Source of the DNA: an uncultured Clostridia bacterium
GTDB lineage: Bacteria; Bacillota; Clostridia; Christensenellales; Borkfalkiaceae
Reading direction: 5' to 3'
NCBI GenBank assembly: GCA_947631195.1
Contig: CANRKK010000002.1
Coordinates: 106,290 to 170,289, forward strand
DNA length: 64,000 nucleotides
The notes below the pieces were generated by a model. That model was not told where the DNA came from, made no database searches, and saw only the letters and a program-made list of their open reading frames with translations. The stretch's first letter is position 1; each line of letters opens with the position of its first letter. The translations under genes and the position numbers were made by a program. Positions 32,982 to 42,171 of the stretch are shown piece after piece.

Positions 32982-33014
32982 ATAAAAAGAACCTTGTAAT
33001 TTTTGCAAGGTTCC
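32982..33014 (-). terminator. Terminator after the XRE gene
   Basis: GAACCTTG/CAAGGTTC stem (32989-32996 with 33006-33013) followed on the minus strand by TTTTTATTA. Confidence 0.85.
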
Positions 33015-33039
33015 TCGTTTATAACAATTTATATCGATC

Positions 33040-33375
33040 TTATTTATAAAAAACCAAAATATCTTCCAATTCAACTTCGGCAATTTGGCAATAGAACAGC
33101 AAATCTTCGATTTCGACCGGCGTTCTACCTGTTTCCCAATTATTGACAACACTTTCCGTTTCGCCAAAAACCGCCGCAAGTTCCGAACGACTGATACTTT
33201 TATCAATATAGCGGTCATCACAATCAGCGCAATCCGGCGATGGATTATTGCATTTTTCGGTATCCCTCTTTATCATACTGCAAACATACTTTCTAAGGCG
33301 GGGGTTATCGCTTCGCAACCTGAACAATTTATTGCCTGTGGCTTTCCAATCTATAAATTTACGCTTTATTTCCAT
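33040..33375 (-). CDS. XRE-family helix-turn-helix regulator with Cys-rich insert
   Basis: A 111-residue protein. The C-terminal half is a helix-turn-helix of the XRE type: ISRSELAAVFGETESVVNNW then ETGRTPVEIEDLLFYCQ. The N-terminal half has a basic start (MEIKRKFIDWK) and an insert with four cysteines (C-x7-C-x2-C type: KCNNPSPDCADCDD) that could hold a metal. ATG 33375 lies only 6 nt after the -10 box and has no Shine-Dalgarno, so the mRNA is probably leaderless. It stands between the NACHT gene and the triad operon and is the only regulator in this part of the island; control of its neighbours is an inference. Confidence 0.8.
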   Translation of the reverse strand: MEIKRKFIDWKATGNKLFRLRSDNPRLRKYVCSMIKRDTEKCNNPSPDCADCDDRYIDKSISRSELAAVFGETESVVNNWETGRTPVEIEDLLFYCQIAEVELEDILVFYK

Positions 33376-33381
33376 ATTTAT

Positions 33382-33410
33382 ATTGTAACATTTTTCGCCA
33401 AATTATGCAA
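33382..33410 (-). promoter_or_regulatory. Promoter of the XRE gene, leaderless type
   Basis: Minus strand TTGCAT (33405-33410), 17-nt spacer, TACAAT (33382-33387). The expected transcription start coincides with the ATG. Confidence 0.7.
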
Positions 33411-33460
33411 GCGCTTGGGTGCATGTAAATAGTTTTTTTATAACCGTTTTTAAACTCATG

Positions 33461-36148
33461 CTATTGGTTTTCCGTTATATCGCCGTCGGTGCAGCGGATG
33501 ACGCATTTATTGTTACCGCGCAACCAATCTTCACCTTTTTTAATACCTGCCCATTGCTCCATATTGCCGTCATAATTTATGGAAGTAAGCGCGGCGCAGT
33601 CAGCAAAAGCCAACACACCAATCTCTTTTACATTGTCGGGTATAGTTATACTTTTAAGTGCTGTATCGGCAAAGGCATACTCGCCAATTATTGTTACACC
33701 TTTGCCTATTGTTACACTTTCAAGCGAAGCGCATTTTATAAACGCACCATCGCCAATCTCTTTTACATTATGGGGTATGGTTATGCTTTTAAGTGCAGTT
33801 GCGGCAAATGCTTGATAGCCAATTACAGTCACGCCACTGCCTATTTTAACACTTTCAAGCGAAGCGCATTTAACAAACGCACTCTTGCCAATCTCTTTTA
33901 CATTGTCGGGTATAGTTATACTTTTAAGTGCCGTACAACCATTGAAGGCATACTCGCCAATTATTGTTACACCTTTGCCTATTGTTACACTTTCAAGCGA
34001 AGCGCATTTTATAAACGCACCATCGCCAATCTCTTTTACATTGTAGGGTATGGTTATGCTTTTGAGCGCTGTACCGACAAAGGCTTGTTCGCCAATAGTG
34101 GCTACACCTTTGCCAATTGTTACACTTTCAAGTGAAGAGCATTTTATAAACGCGCACTCGCCAATCTCTTTTACGCTGTCGGGTATGGTTATGCTTTTGA
34201 GCGCTGTACCGGCAAAGGCTTGTTCGCCAATTATTGTTACACCTTTGCCTATTGTTACACTTTCAAGCGAAGCGCATTTTATAAACGCACCATCGCCAAT
34301 CTCTTCCACGCCGTTGGGAACAGTTACGCTTTTCAGCGATTTACACCAGCCAAAGTTAATTGTTTTGACAAAACACGGGATATCATCGGCGTTAATTATA
34401 CTCGTATTTGAGCAGTCGAGAATATCAAAGCTATCCCACCCAAAACTATTTAGTATTGACAAGTCGGAAATCGGTCTGTTTGAAAAATCAATTTTTCTGT
34501 TTTCGACAAACTCTTTAATCTGCGAAAAATCAAATCTTCTTATCGGGTCATCTACTTCAATTTCATTGAATTCATAGAAACAGGACAGAATTATTTCCAA
34601 GGGCGCGCCGCTTTCTTTAATACGGCATTTAATGACCTTGTCAGCCCCGCCATTATCCGCGATGCGCATATATTCAAGGTCACTATAAGGAAATACTTCG
34701 TTCTCATAGCTTGACCAAAGCCCTTGTCTGCAATACTGCAAGAGCGGAGTAACTTTTTTGTACTTGAAAATTATCTCTTTACGCACTTTTTGGTTGGTTT
34801 GGGGGTCAAGAACAACATCCGCCAAAACTTTCCAAAAAATCGTATTGTGAATAAATTCATAATGCGGCTTATCATTATCTTCCTGTTCGGACCATTCCAC
34901 GTATTTAAGTAAGCGGTCGGTAAAGTATCGATCGCCATTATTATCCCCGCTCAACTCATAGCGGTTTTCCCCATCTTCGGTTGGTGCGTCATCCCTATAC
35001 ACATATCCTTCGCCCAAAGCCATATCTAAAGCGACTTTGGCTAAAAATACTTCGGCTTTGGTAATAAAATCACCTTCTTCGATTTTATCTTTGGCAAATG
35101 TTTCTCTGCTTGAATAAATTTTATACTCCCTTTCAAGTTCTTTTGTGACAACGGCGTTCAATGCCTCATACCAGGATATATATTTTAATTTTTCTATGTT
35201 TTTATACTCAGATAAAATATCGTCCGCCCAAGATAGAATAAGAGGATATGTAAATACGCTTTTAGGGTTATTTTTTATAATTAACTTTAACTTTTGCAAA
35301 TTCTGCTTTCGGGTTTTATGAGAGGTTTTCTTGTCCTTGTCATACTTAGCAATGCGTTGCATTGCCAAAATCTGCTTTTCATTGAAATTGCAAACTTTAT
35401 ATAAAACTGTACTATTATCCCCTAATTTCTCCAAAGTGCTTAAGCAATTTTTGATATCCTTAAACCCACTTTCAAAAATCTCGGGTCTTAATGAGATAAA
35501 AATTTTTTTAACGCTTTGGCTGGCGTCATTATTGTTACGCAAGCCATCTATTAAATTGCTTAATATAGCTTTACCGTCTTTAGATTGCAAATCAGTAATT
35601 TCATCTAACCCGTCAAGGAATAATGTATATTGTTTTTGGTTGTGACTTATTGTTCCTTCGATATGCTGCAATATAGTTTCTATGGATTGTCTTTTACTGA
35701 GTTTATAAAATAATATACCGTAATTGACAAGATTTGCCGTGTCGCCTTTCTTGAGTTTTTCACGACAACGAGCAGCAAGATTGTACATTAAAGTAGACTT
35801 GCCTACACCTGCGCTTCCCGCTATGAATACTATTTTAACTTCTTCATTTTTTAATGTCTGTTTCAGAAATGTTTTAAAGGAGAGTTCTTCACCTTCTTTA
35901 ACCCTGGCATCTTCATCGGCGGAGTATTCAAGCGTAAGGTTATGCTTAACATAGTGCTTTATAAAATACTTCTCACGCTTAGTAAGCGCCATGTCATCAT
36001 TGAACAAGGCTTTGTAAAATTTCTTTTTCTGTATGGCAATCAAAGATGTAATAGCGGCAAGTATACCTGTGCCTATAATGCCGGCTATTACGTTTATCCC
36101 AACATCCCAAAAAAAATTTGATTCGGTTTCCAAAAGCAAAGATAGCAT
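33461..36148 (-). CDS. Membrane-anchored NACHT NTPase with BspA-type leucine-rich repeats
   Basis: An 895-residue NLR-like protein. A single membrane helix lies at residues ~16-38 (GINVIAGIIGTGILAAITSL). The NACHT-type NTPase has Walker A AGSAGVGKST (110-119) and Walker B with the acidic extension YTLFLDGLDEITD (174-186). A helical part follows (~260-560). After SILNSFGWDSFDILDCSNTS (~585-605) come about 11 LRR_5/BspA repeats to residue ~880, alternating two unit types (SVTIGKGVTIIGEQAF and SITIPDNVKEIGDGAF). It has the sensor-NTPase-repeat plan of NLR immune receptors, with a membrane anchor where other proteins carry an effector domain. ATG 36148 follows GAGG. It forms its own transcription unit. 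Confidence 0.88.
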   Translation of the reverse strand: MLSLLLETESNFFWDVGINVIAGIIGTGILAAITSLIAIQKKKFYKALFNDDMALTKREKYFIKHYVKHNLTLEYSADEDARVKEGEELSFKTFLKQTLKNEEVKIVFIAGSAGVGKSTLMYNLAARCREKLKKGDTANLVNYGILFYKLSKRQSIETILQHIEGTISHNQKQYTLFLDGLDEITDLQSKDGKAILSNLIDGLRNNNDASQSVKKIFISLRPEIFESGFKDIKNCLSTLEKLGDNSTVLYKVCNFNEKQILAMQRIAKYDKDKKTSHKTRKQNLQKLKLIIKNNPKSVFTYPLILSWADDILSEYKNIEKLKYISWYEALNAVVTKELEREYKIYSSRETFAKDKIEEGDFITKAEVFLAKVALDMALGEGYVYRDDAPTEDGENRYELSGDNNGDRYFTDRLLKYVEWSEQEDNDKPHYEFIHNTIFWKVLADVVLDPQTNQKVRKEIIFKYKKVTPLLQYCRQGLWSSYENEVFPYSDLEYMRIADNGGADKVIKCRIKESGAPLEIILSCFYEFNEIEVDDPIRRFDFSQIKEFVENRKIDFSNRPISDLSILNSFGWDSFDILDCSNTSIINADDIPCFVKTINFGWCKSLKSVTVPNGVEEIGDGAFIKCASLESVTIGKGVTIIGEQAFAGTALKSITIPDSVKEIGECAFIKCSSLESVTIGKGVATIGEQAFVGTALKSITIPYNVKEIGDGAFIKCASLESVTIGKGVTIIGEYAFNGCTALKSITIPDNVKEIGKSAFVKCASLESVKIGSGVTVIGYQAFAATALKSITIPHNVKEIGDGAFIKCASLESVTIGKGVTIIGEYAFADTALKSITIPDNVKEIGVLAFADCAALTSINYDGNMEQWAGIKKGEDWLRGNNKCVIRCTDGDITENQ
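33600..34310. repeat. Higher-order tandem repeat in the NACHT-LRR gene
   Basis: About five copies of a 135-138-bp unit, each encoding two LRRs, with long blocks identical between copies (for example ccaattattgttacaccttt, cattttataaacgcaccatc). This indicates recent amplification or gene conversion. Confidence 0.8.
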
Positions 36149-36248
36149 ATTATTTCCTCTTCTACACTACAATCGGTAAATAAACTAATACATTGGGCAC
36201 TGAGATTTTGTTATAACACTTTATGTTGATTGACAAAATCTTTTACAA

Positions 36249-36277
36249 ATTATAACATTTATCGACAAACAATACAA
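36249..36277 (-). promoter_or_regulatory. Promoter of the NACHT-LRR gene
   Basis: Minus strand TTGTAT (36272-36277), 17-nt spacer, TATAAT (36249-36254). The ~100-nt leader contains a second TATAAC-like box. Confidence 0.6.
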
Positions 36278-36309
36278 TAGGTTAAAGTCGAATTTTGTGA
36301 TTGTTTATA

Positions 36310-36345
36310 CAAAAAGTAAACGCCGTTCCATCGAACGACGTTTAA
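36310..36345 (-). terminator. Terminator of the mannoside operon
   Basis: Stem AAACGTCGTTC/GAACGGCGTTT (one G-U) with a 4-nt loop, followed on the minus strand by ACTTTTTG. It lies about 50 nt past the stop of the ATPase gene. Confidence 0.8.
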
Positions 36346-36393
36346 TATCTTTTGGTGAAATTTTTTCTTTATCTTATAAATTTTATGTTACAA

Positions 36394-38214
36394 TCATATA
36401 ATTCGCACGGAGGGGTCGGAGAGGTAGACGCCCGTGCCCGAAAAGTCGGGCGCAAACGCGGCTACGCCGTCCGCGGCCAGCGTTATGCGGGTGCCGTCGG
36501 CCATGGCATAGTCGGCAAACGCCCGCCCGCAATAGTCCCTTACGCTTAGCCCCTCCAGCGGCAGGCCGCCCGCGCAAAACGCTTCGGGAGAAAATCTCAA
36601 TTCAAGGTCCCGTTTAAACTTTTCGCGCCCCAGCGCCGCGGCCAAAACGCGGAACACCTCCTCGGGGCACTCTATTTCACCGCCGCCCGCAACCAGCACG
36701 CGCTTGCCCGCGTCATTCTTTTTGCGGGACAGCCTGCACTTTATCGCATTGTATTCGGGCACCGCGGGAACGGTTTCCCCGTCCTTGCCGCGCAGCGTAC
36801 ACTTTGAAAAATCCACGCCTATCGTGCCGCCGAATTCCTCGTTTTCGCCGTACGCGAACACCCTTTTGCCGCCCGCTTCAAGCACGTACAGCGTGCGTCC
36901 GTCAATCTGTTCGGCCGACGTCAGTTTTGCGGGGATGTCCCCGCCGAAACTTATCGCGCCCACGGGAACGGTAAGCACGTATTCCCCGTCCCCTTTCGCA
37001 AAGGCCGCGGGGAGTTCCGTTTCCGCCCCCAGAAGTTTAAATTTTCCGCCGCAAACCGACGCGTCCGCCTCTATTCCCACGGGCACGCGCGGCATTGCGG
37101 ACTGTTCCGTTTCGGCGTCGAAAACACTTATCGCGGACATGTTTATAGATATGCCCGTCCTATCGCCCTGCGCAACCCCGCAGCCCGACGGAGCCTTTAT
37201 TATCACGTCGGCAGACCCCGCTTTGCCGTCCTGCCCGCAAAAGGAGGCGTACACGTAGCTCTCCACGCCCAAATCCTCCACGTGGACGACGGTGCACTCC
37301 GTAGCAAACGGGAACGCCGAGGGATCCACGGACATGTGCTCGGGACGGATGCCGAACACTACCTTTCTGCCGTCGAAATACTTGTCCCCGACCTTCATGA
37401 ACATTGCTTCGGGAACGCTTATCGCAACGTCGGTATCGTCGAACGAAACCTTTACCTTGTCGCCCTCCCTTGCAAGCCTGCCTTCGATAAAACTCATCTG
37501 CGGGGTGCCTATAAAGCCCGCCACGAACTTGTTGCAGGGGTAATTATACAGGTTGTTGGGGGTGTCTATCTGCTGGATGCAGCCGTCCTTCATGACGACT
37601 ATCCTCGTGCCCATCGTCATCGCCTCAACCTGGTCGTGGGTGACGTATATGAATGTAGTCTGGATTTTTTGGTGCAGTTTTGCTATCTCGGCGCGCATCT
37701 GCGTGCGGAGTTTCGCGTCGAGGTTGGAGAGCGGCTCGTCCAAAAGGAACACTTTCGGCTCCCGCACGATCGCCCTTCCGAGCGCAACCCTCTGCCGCTG
37801 CCCGCCCGACAGCGCCTTGGGCTTTCTTTCAAGATATTCGGTTATGCCCAAAATTTCCGCCGCCTCGCGCACCCTGCGGTCTATTTCCTCTTTGGGGAGC
37901 TTCCTCAGTTTAAGTCCGAACGCCATGTTGGCATAAACGGACATGTGCGGGTAAAGCGCATAGTTTTGGAATACCATGGCGACGTCCCTGTCCTTCGGTT
38001 CGGCGTCGTTTACCTGTTCGCCGCCGATAAACAGCTTGCCCGCGCTTATATCCTCTAACCCTGCTATCATGCGGAGCGTGGTGGACTTTCCGCAACCCGA
38101 CGGCCCCACGAACACTATGAATTCCTTGTCGCGGATATCCATGGTGAAGTCGTTGACCGCCTTTACGCCGTTGGGATAAACCTTATATACGTGTTCCAAT
38201 TTTACTTCGGCCAT
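36394..38214 (-). CDS. Sugar ABC transporter ATPase (MsmX/UgpC type) with long C-terminal extension
   Basis: ATPase that powers the carbohydrate importer. Walker [11 protein letters not shown] (~36-45), Q-loop [10 protein letters not shown], signature ALSGGQRQR, Walker [13 protein letters not shown] and switch THDQVEAM are all intact. The usual MsmX/UgpC protein is ~370 residues; this one has 606. After the TOBE region ([22 protein letters not shown]) about 240 extra residues of beta-rich sequence follow, with repeated [12 protein letters not shown]- and [15 protein letters not shown] strands, perhaps further TOBE-like or sugar-sensing units. ATG 38214 overlaps the hexokinase end by 13 nt. 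It is the last gene of the operon. Confidence 0.92.
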   Translation of the reverse strand: MAEVKLEHVYKVYPNGVKAVNDFTMDIRDKEFIVFVGPSGCGKSTTLRMIAGLEDISAGKLFIGGEQVNDAEPKDRDVAMVFQNYALYPHMSVYANMAFGLKLRKLPKEEIDRRVREAAEILGITEYLERKPKALSGGQRQRVALGRAIVREPKVFLLDEPLSNLDAKLRTQMRAEIAKLHQKIQTTFIYVTHDQVEAMTMGTRIVVMKDGCIQQIDTPNNLYNYPCNKFVAGFIGTPQMSFIEGRLAREGDKVKVSFDDTDVAISVPEAMFMKVGDKYFDGRKVVFGIRPEHMSVDPSAFPFATECTVVHVEDLGVESYVYASFCGQDGKAGSADVIIKAPSGCGVAQGDRTGISINMSAISVFDAETEQSAMPRVPVGIEADASVCGGKFKLLGAETELPAAFAKGDGEYVLTVPVGAISFGGDIPAKLTSAEQIDGRTLYVLEAGGKRVFAYGENEEFGGTIGVDFSKCTLRGKDGETVPAVPEYNAIKCRLSRKKNDAGKRVLVAGGGEIECPEEVFRVLAAALGREKFKRDLELRFSPEAFCAGGLPLEGLSVRDYCGRAFADYAMADGTRITLAADGVAAFAPDFSGTGVYLSDPSVRII

Positions 38215-39509
38215 ATTACCCTCCCTTTCCCGTCCGAAAAGTTCATTTGGCTTGTTATCGCGGAGGCGGCAAGCGCGCCCGTAAGATTGAGTTCCTCCCC
38301 GCCGATAATTTTATACGAAATTCCTTTTCGCGCCAGAATGGCGTGCAGGTATCTTTCAAAACGGTCCCTGTAACCGTAGAGTTTATAAAAAGTTGTGCCC
38401 TCGGCCACGATTGCCGCCGTTTTGCCTGCGGGGACCCGCGACTTTATCGCCGCCGCGGCGTTTACCACCGCGCCCTTGCGCGCCGCCCTGTCTATAAGGG
38501 CCGTCATTATGTCCGCCGCCGCTATCCCGTCGGCCTCGCTCCCGAACGCTCCGCCCAACGCGTTTTTCGCGCCCTTAAGGAAGTCCGAAACTTCCCCGAG
38601 CCCGAATTCGGGCAGGTTTACGGGGCTTTCCAGCACGCCCTCCCTCGCGGCCGCCTCCAAGGTAATCTTAATCAGCTTTGCAAGGTACTTGCCGCCCGAC
38701 GTCTTTTCAAACAGTTGGCTTTTGGGGTCGGAGGTCTCGCCCGCGACAATCGCGTCAAAGTCGCCCGCCGGGAATTTATCGTAGTTGCCGCACTCCGTGT
38801 TGACTATCATCTTTTCGCCGAAACTCGTAACGTAGTGCAGTTTTTGGATGTTTACGGTATCTTCCACGTACGCCACGTTCGTGCCCGTGCCGTAGATATA
38901 GCCTATATACGAGGAAAAGATCCCGCAGGTCTGCGCCATTCCGCCCAGAAGGGTGGCCACCGCGTCGTTCAAAATAACTATTTTCCGCGCGGCGGGATGA
39001 TATTTGGTTATCGCCCTCAGCGTGCTTTCGCCCACGCGCGTGCCCTTTATTCCGCGCGCTTTAAGCTCCTTGGGTGTGTCCGTGACCATGCCGTCCAAAT
39101 CGGGGGCCATGCTCACGGGATAGGAAAAGCAAAAGCCTATGTCGCCGCCCTCGGGCAAGAGCCTGACTATGCTGCGGGCTATCTCGTCGTAAAATTCTTC
39201 GGCGCACAGATCCCTGTCGGTGGCGGGCATGGGTACGTTGCGTAGATCTTCTATGACCATGCCTCCCGCCGCGTCGAAGTGGCAGAGGGCGCTCCTGAAG
39301 TTGGTTCCGCCCGCGTCCATAACTATGGTTTTGGAGGGCCGCTGCCCGTACGCGGGGTCGTAAACTCCGAGGTACGTGGGGAACATTTTAAGGCTCCCCT
39401 TGCCCTCCAGTCCCAGCCGCATCTCTTCCAAAAACTGCGTAGTGTATGCGAATATGTTTATTTCTTCGGGCGATTGCCCGTGTATTTTCAAAAATTCCTG
39501 TACGTTCAC
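38202..39509 (-). CDS. Hexokinase-family sugar kinase
   Basis: ATP-dependent hexokinase of the large, eukaryote-like family (435 residues). Motifs: [11 protein letters not shown] near residue 40, phosphate 1 [12 protein letters not shown] (~68-79), the substrate loop [10 protein letters not shown], catalytic aspartate in [13 protein letters not shown], and [15 protein letters not shown] for adenosine-site phosphate 2. It likely phosphorylates mannose released by the GH38 enzyme, and possibly glucose (inference from operon). GTG 39509 overlaps the manA TGA by one base pattern (GTGA), with GGGAG 10 nt upstream; a TTG seven codons earlier would fall inside manA. Such hexokinases are uncommon in Bacillota, which mostly use ROK kinases. 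Confidence 0.88.
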   Translation of the reverse strand: MNVQEFLKIHGQSPEEINIFAYTTQFLEEMRLGLEGKGSLKMFPTYLGVYDPAYGQRPSKTIVMDAGGTNFRSALCHFDAAGGMVIEDLRNVPMPATDRDLCAEEFYDEIARSIVRLLPEGGDIGFCFSYPVSMAPDLDGMVTDTPKELKARGIKGTRVGESTLRAITKYHPAARKIVILNDAVATLLGGMAQTCGIFSSYIGYIYGTGTNVAYVEDTVNIQKLHYVTSFGEKMIVNTECGNYDKFPAGDFDAIVAGETSDPKSQLFEKTSGGKYLAKLIKITLEAAAREGVLESPVNLPEFGLGEVSDFLKGAKNALGGAFGSEADGIAAADIMTALIDRAARKGAVVNAAAAIKSRVPAGKTAAIVAEGTTFYKLYGYRDRFERYLHAILARKGISYKIIGGEELNLTGALAASAITSQMNFSDGKGRVIWPK

Positions 39510-40411
39510 CTGTATATATCTCCCACGCAAGTCAATATGTATTTTCCCTTTCCGCTCAAATCGGCAACTTCGCCCGCCGACAAAAACGCGGTATCTCCCT
39601 TTTTAAGCTCCAGATCCGCAAGCCGCACGCAGCCCTCCGTGACGGTAACAGCGCTGAAACTGTCTCCGCCGCCTATGCGCATGCCGTCCGAAAACGCGTA
39701 CGCCGAAAAGTACTTGCAGGAGAACAGCTTTTCACTGTCCCTCACGGGGTTGGGCTCCGTCCTTGAAAAATTCAGTACCCTGCGCGCGTCTTCGAGGTGC
39801 AACTCGCGCGGGCGGCCGTCCTTGTCCGTTCTGCCGTAGTCGTAAACCCTGTACGTGACGGAGCTGTTTTGCTGGACTTCGTACAGCGTTACCCCCGCCC
39901 CTACGGCGTGCACCGTGCCTGCGGGAATAAAATACGCGTCGCCCGCCTTTACCTCTATTTTATTCAATAAACTGCACACGTCCCCGCATTTTACGGCCTC
40001 GTCGAAGTCCTCAACCGTCAAATCGCGGTTAAACCCGAGGTAGATGCAGGCCCCTTTGTCCGCCGAAAGTATGTACCACATTTCCGTTTTGCCCAAGAGG
40101 CCGCGGGACAAGGCGTATTCGTCCGACGGGTGGACCTGCACCGACAGCGGCTTTGCGGCGTCTATAATTTTGTTCAGCACGGGAAAAACCGAAAACGTAT
40201 CGCAGTTTTTCCCCCAGTCGGCCCGCGCGGCCACGCTTGCAAGCGGCTTGCCCGCATACTGCCCGCCGTCTATCAGCGAAAGCCCCTGCGGGTGGAACGA
40301 AAGCTCCCACGCCTCCGAAAGCGCGCCCTCGCCCTGCTTGTGCCACTCGTCTTTCAGTTTATGTCCGCCCCATATGTAACTCTTTACGGACGGTATCAAT
40401 TTTACTATCAT
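39506..40411 (-). CDS. manA: Mannose-6-phosphate isomerase, class I
   Basis: Interconverts mannose 6-phosphate and fructose 6-phosphate. The 301 residues match the short bacterial form. Zinc-site motifs are visible: LSVQVHPSDEYA (~93-104), KTEMWYILSA, the IPAGTVHAVGAG loop (~165-176), and YRVYDYGRTD. ATG 40411 begins MIVKLIPSVKSYIWGG, a typical N-terminus with the WGG motif. It lies between a YesL-like membrane gene and hexokinase, linking imported mannosides to glycolysis. Confidence 0.95.
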   Translation of the reverse strand: MIVKLIPSVKSYIWGGHKLKDEWHKQGEGALSEAWELSFHPQGLSLIDGGQYAGKPLASVAARADWGKNCDTFSVFPVLNKIIDAAKPLSVQVHPSDEYALSRGLLGKTEMWYILSADKGACIYLGFNRDLTVEDFDEAVKCGDVCSLLNKIEVKAGDAYFIPAGTVHAVGAGVTLYEVQQNSSVTYRVYDYGRTDKDGRPRELHLEDARRVLNFSRTEPNPVRDSEKLFSCKYFSAYAFSDGMRIGGGDSFSAVTVTEGCVRLADLELKKGDTAFLSAGEVADLSGKGKYILTCVGDIYR

Positions 40412-40440
40412 ATTAATTCAAAATATCCGTTTTGTTATTT

Positions 40441-41304
40441 TTATTTATTTTTGCCCGCGGGGCACAGTCCCCTGCCCACGTATTCGCTGCCGAGCGCGGG
40501 GTTTATGGTTTTGTCGAATACGCCGTGGGCGAAGCACGTGAGGCCGAGAGAGGCAAAGCCTATATACAAAAACGAGAGCGCCAACACCGCCAAAAGGTTG
40601 AAGGGCGGCGGGATTATCGCCGCAAGCGCATACGGAAGCGCCGCAACGGCCGCAGCGGCGAGCGTGGGCAAGAATTTGCCGAACGCAAGGCGCACCGAAT
40701 TTTTTATTATCTGCCAAACGCTTGCCGTATATAGCGCGGTCTGGGTGCAGTACCAAAGGACGAACGCGGAAGAAAGTATCAGCTGCAACCCGCCCACTGC
40801 CGTGAAAAACGCGTACACGTATTGGTTTTTTGCCGCCGAATACAGGGCGAAAGGCAGCCTGAACCCGAACAACGAAAGCCCGAACACGAGCCCCGCAAGC
40901 GCGAACCGCGGCCCGCAGGTCTTTATGCCCTTAAAGAAGTCCGCAACCGTGCAAAACCTGCCCGTGGAGATGCGCATCGCCGCGTAAAAGGCGCCCGAAA
41001 GCCCGACAAAAAACAGCGCGAAAAGGGGTACGGAAACAAGCCCCGAAGTCAGCGTCCCGCTTATCCTCAAGGCCGCCAACGAGTCGGCGTACGCGGGCGA
41101 GGACGGGTCGAGGACGGCCGCCCCCTTCGCGAGGGAATAGTTGGAAGCAAACGTCCACAGAAGCTGCGGCAGGAAAAACAGCGCGCCCGCCGCCCCGAAG
41201 ATCACGAGCTTGAAAAAATATTCCTTCGAATAGTAGAAAAACGATTTAAACCTTGTGGCGGGCAGGGGTTTATATCCCTGCGTCCCGCAGGCGGCTTTAT
41301 CCAT
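40441..41304 (-). CDS. YesL/DUF624-like membrane protein
   Basis: A 287-residue membrane protein with about six hydrophobic helices: near 30-52, 82-112, 128-150, 160-185, 205-232 and 235-260. The region between the second and third (ISTGRFCTVADFFKG) resembles DUF624 (YesL) proteins, which sit in many oligosaccharide ABC operons in Bacillota. Its role is unknown. ATG 41304 is 9 nt after the permease stop, so it is part of the operon. Confidence 0.7.
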   Translation of the reverse strand: MDKAACGTQGYKPLPATRFKSFFYYSKEYFFKLVIFGAAGALFFLPQLLWTFASNYSLAKGAAVLDPSSPAYADSLAALRISGTLTSGLVSVPLFALFFVGLSGAFYAAMRISTGRFCTVADFFKGIKTCGPRFALAGLVFGLSLFGFRLPFALYSAAKNQYVYAFFTAVGGLQLILSSAFVLWYCTQTALYTASVWQIIKNSVRLAFGKFLPTLAAAAVAALPYALAAIIPPPFNLLAVLALSFLYIGFASLGLTCFAHGVFDKTINPALGSEYVGRGLCPAGKNK

Positions 41305-41313
41305 AAACTCCTC

Positions 41314-42171
41314 CTATTTCATTCCCGTCACCGAAAGCCCCTCCACGAACTGTTTTTGGCAGCAGAGGTAAATTATAATCACGGGCACCAGCGTGAATAT
41401 CAGCGCCGCAGCCCTTAAAATATTGTCCGCAAAGCCGCCGTAGTAAGAGGTGAATTCGGTAAGTTTAAGCTGTATTGTGAACAGGTCGGGGTCGCTGGTT
41501 ACGACCATCGGCCAGAGGTAATCGTTCCACTGCGCCACGAAATTGAGTATGAAGTACGTGGCGATGACGGGCATGCACATGGGCAAAACTATCTTGAAAA
41601 GTTTCGTCAGTTCGCCCGCGCCGTCTATGTCCGCGCTCTCCAACACGGCGTTGGGGATGCTGTTCATAAAGGATATCACCAAGAATATGCCCGTGACGTT
41701 CACGAGGCCGGGGAGTATCAGCGCGGCGTACGTGTTGGTGAGCCCCATGTCGGATATCAATTTGTAGTTTGTGACCATCATCAGCTCGCCCGGGGCCATC
41801 ATGGTTATCAGCAGGCAGGCCTTTATCACCTTTTTGCCCGCAAAGTCCTTTTTGCCCACCACGTACCCCACAAGCAGCACCACTACCGCGCTCAGAAGCG
41901 TATATCCGAGCGACACGATGAGGCTGTTGAGCACGCCCCGCCACAAGTCGACGTGTTCAATCGCTTCGGCGTAGTTTGAAAAGGTTAAGGCGACGGGCCA
42001 CCAGTATATCTTCCCCGATTCGGGTTGGAAATCGAGGGGTTGCAGGGAGGTGACTATCTGCAGCCAGAAGGGGAAAATCTGCAAAAAGGCTATCACCGAA
42101 AGCAGAACTATTATGCAGATATCGGGCACGCGCGAACGCTTTTTGCGCCTGTTTAAAAGCAACTCACTCAT
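41314..42171 (-). CDS. Carbohydrate ABC transporter permease (MalG/UgpE type)
   Basis: Second inner-membrane permease of the importer, 285 residues, about six membrane helices. The EAA loop that docks the ATPase is present as ESADIDGAGELTKLFKIVLP (about 190-210). The C-terminus ends FVEGLSVTGMK, as usual for this subfamily. It overlaps the upstream permease gene by 8 nt, and the pair forms the transmembrane channel. Confidence 0.95.
   Translation of the reverse strand: MSELLLNRRKKRSRVPDICIIVLLSVIAFLQIFPFWLQIVTSLQPLDFQPESGKIYWWPVALTFSNYAEAIEHVDLWRGVLNSLIVSLGYTLLSAVVVLLVGYVVGKKDFAGKKVIKACLLITMMAPGELMMVTNYKLISDMGLTNTYAALILPGLVNVTGIFLVISFMNSIPNAVLESADIDGAGELTKLFKIVLPMCMPVIATYFILNFVAQWNDYLWPMVVTSDPDLFTIQLKLTEFTSYYGGFADNILRAAALIFTLVPVIIIYLCCQKQFVEGLSVTGMK

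Noticed and set aside
25800..34310. CRISPR-like regular repeats
   Set aside because: The regular units are 69 or 135-138 bp, lie in coding frame and encode leucine-rich repeats; there are no unique spacers and no cas genes.
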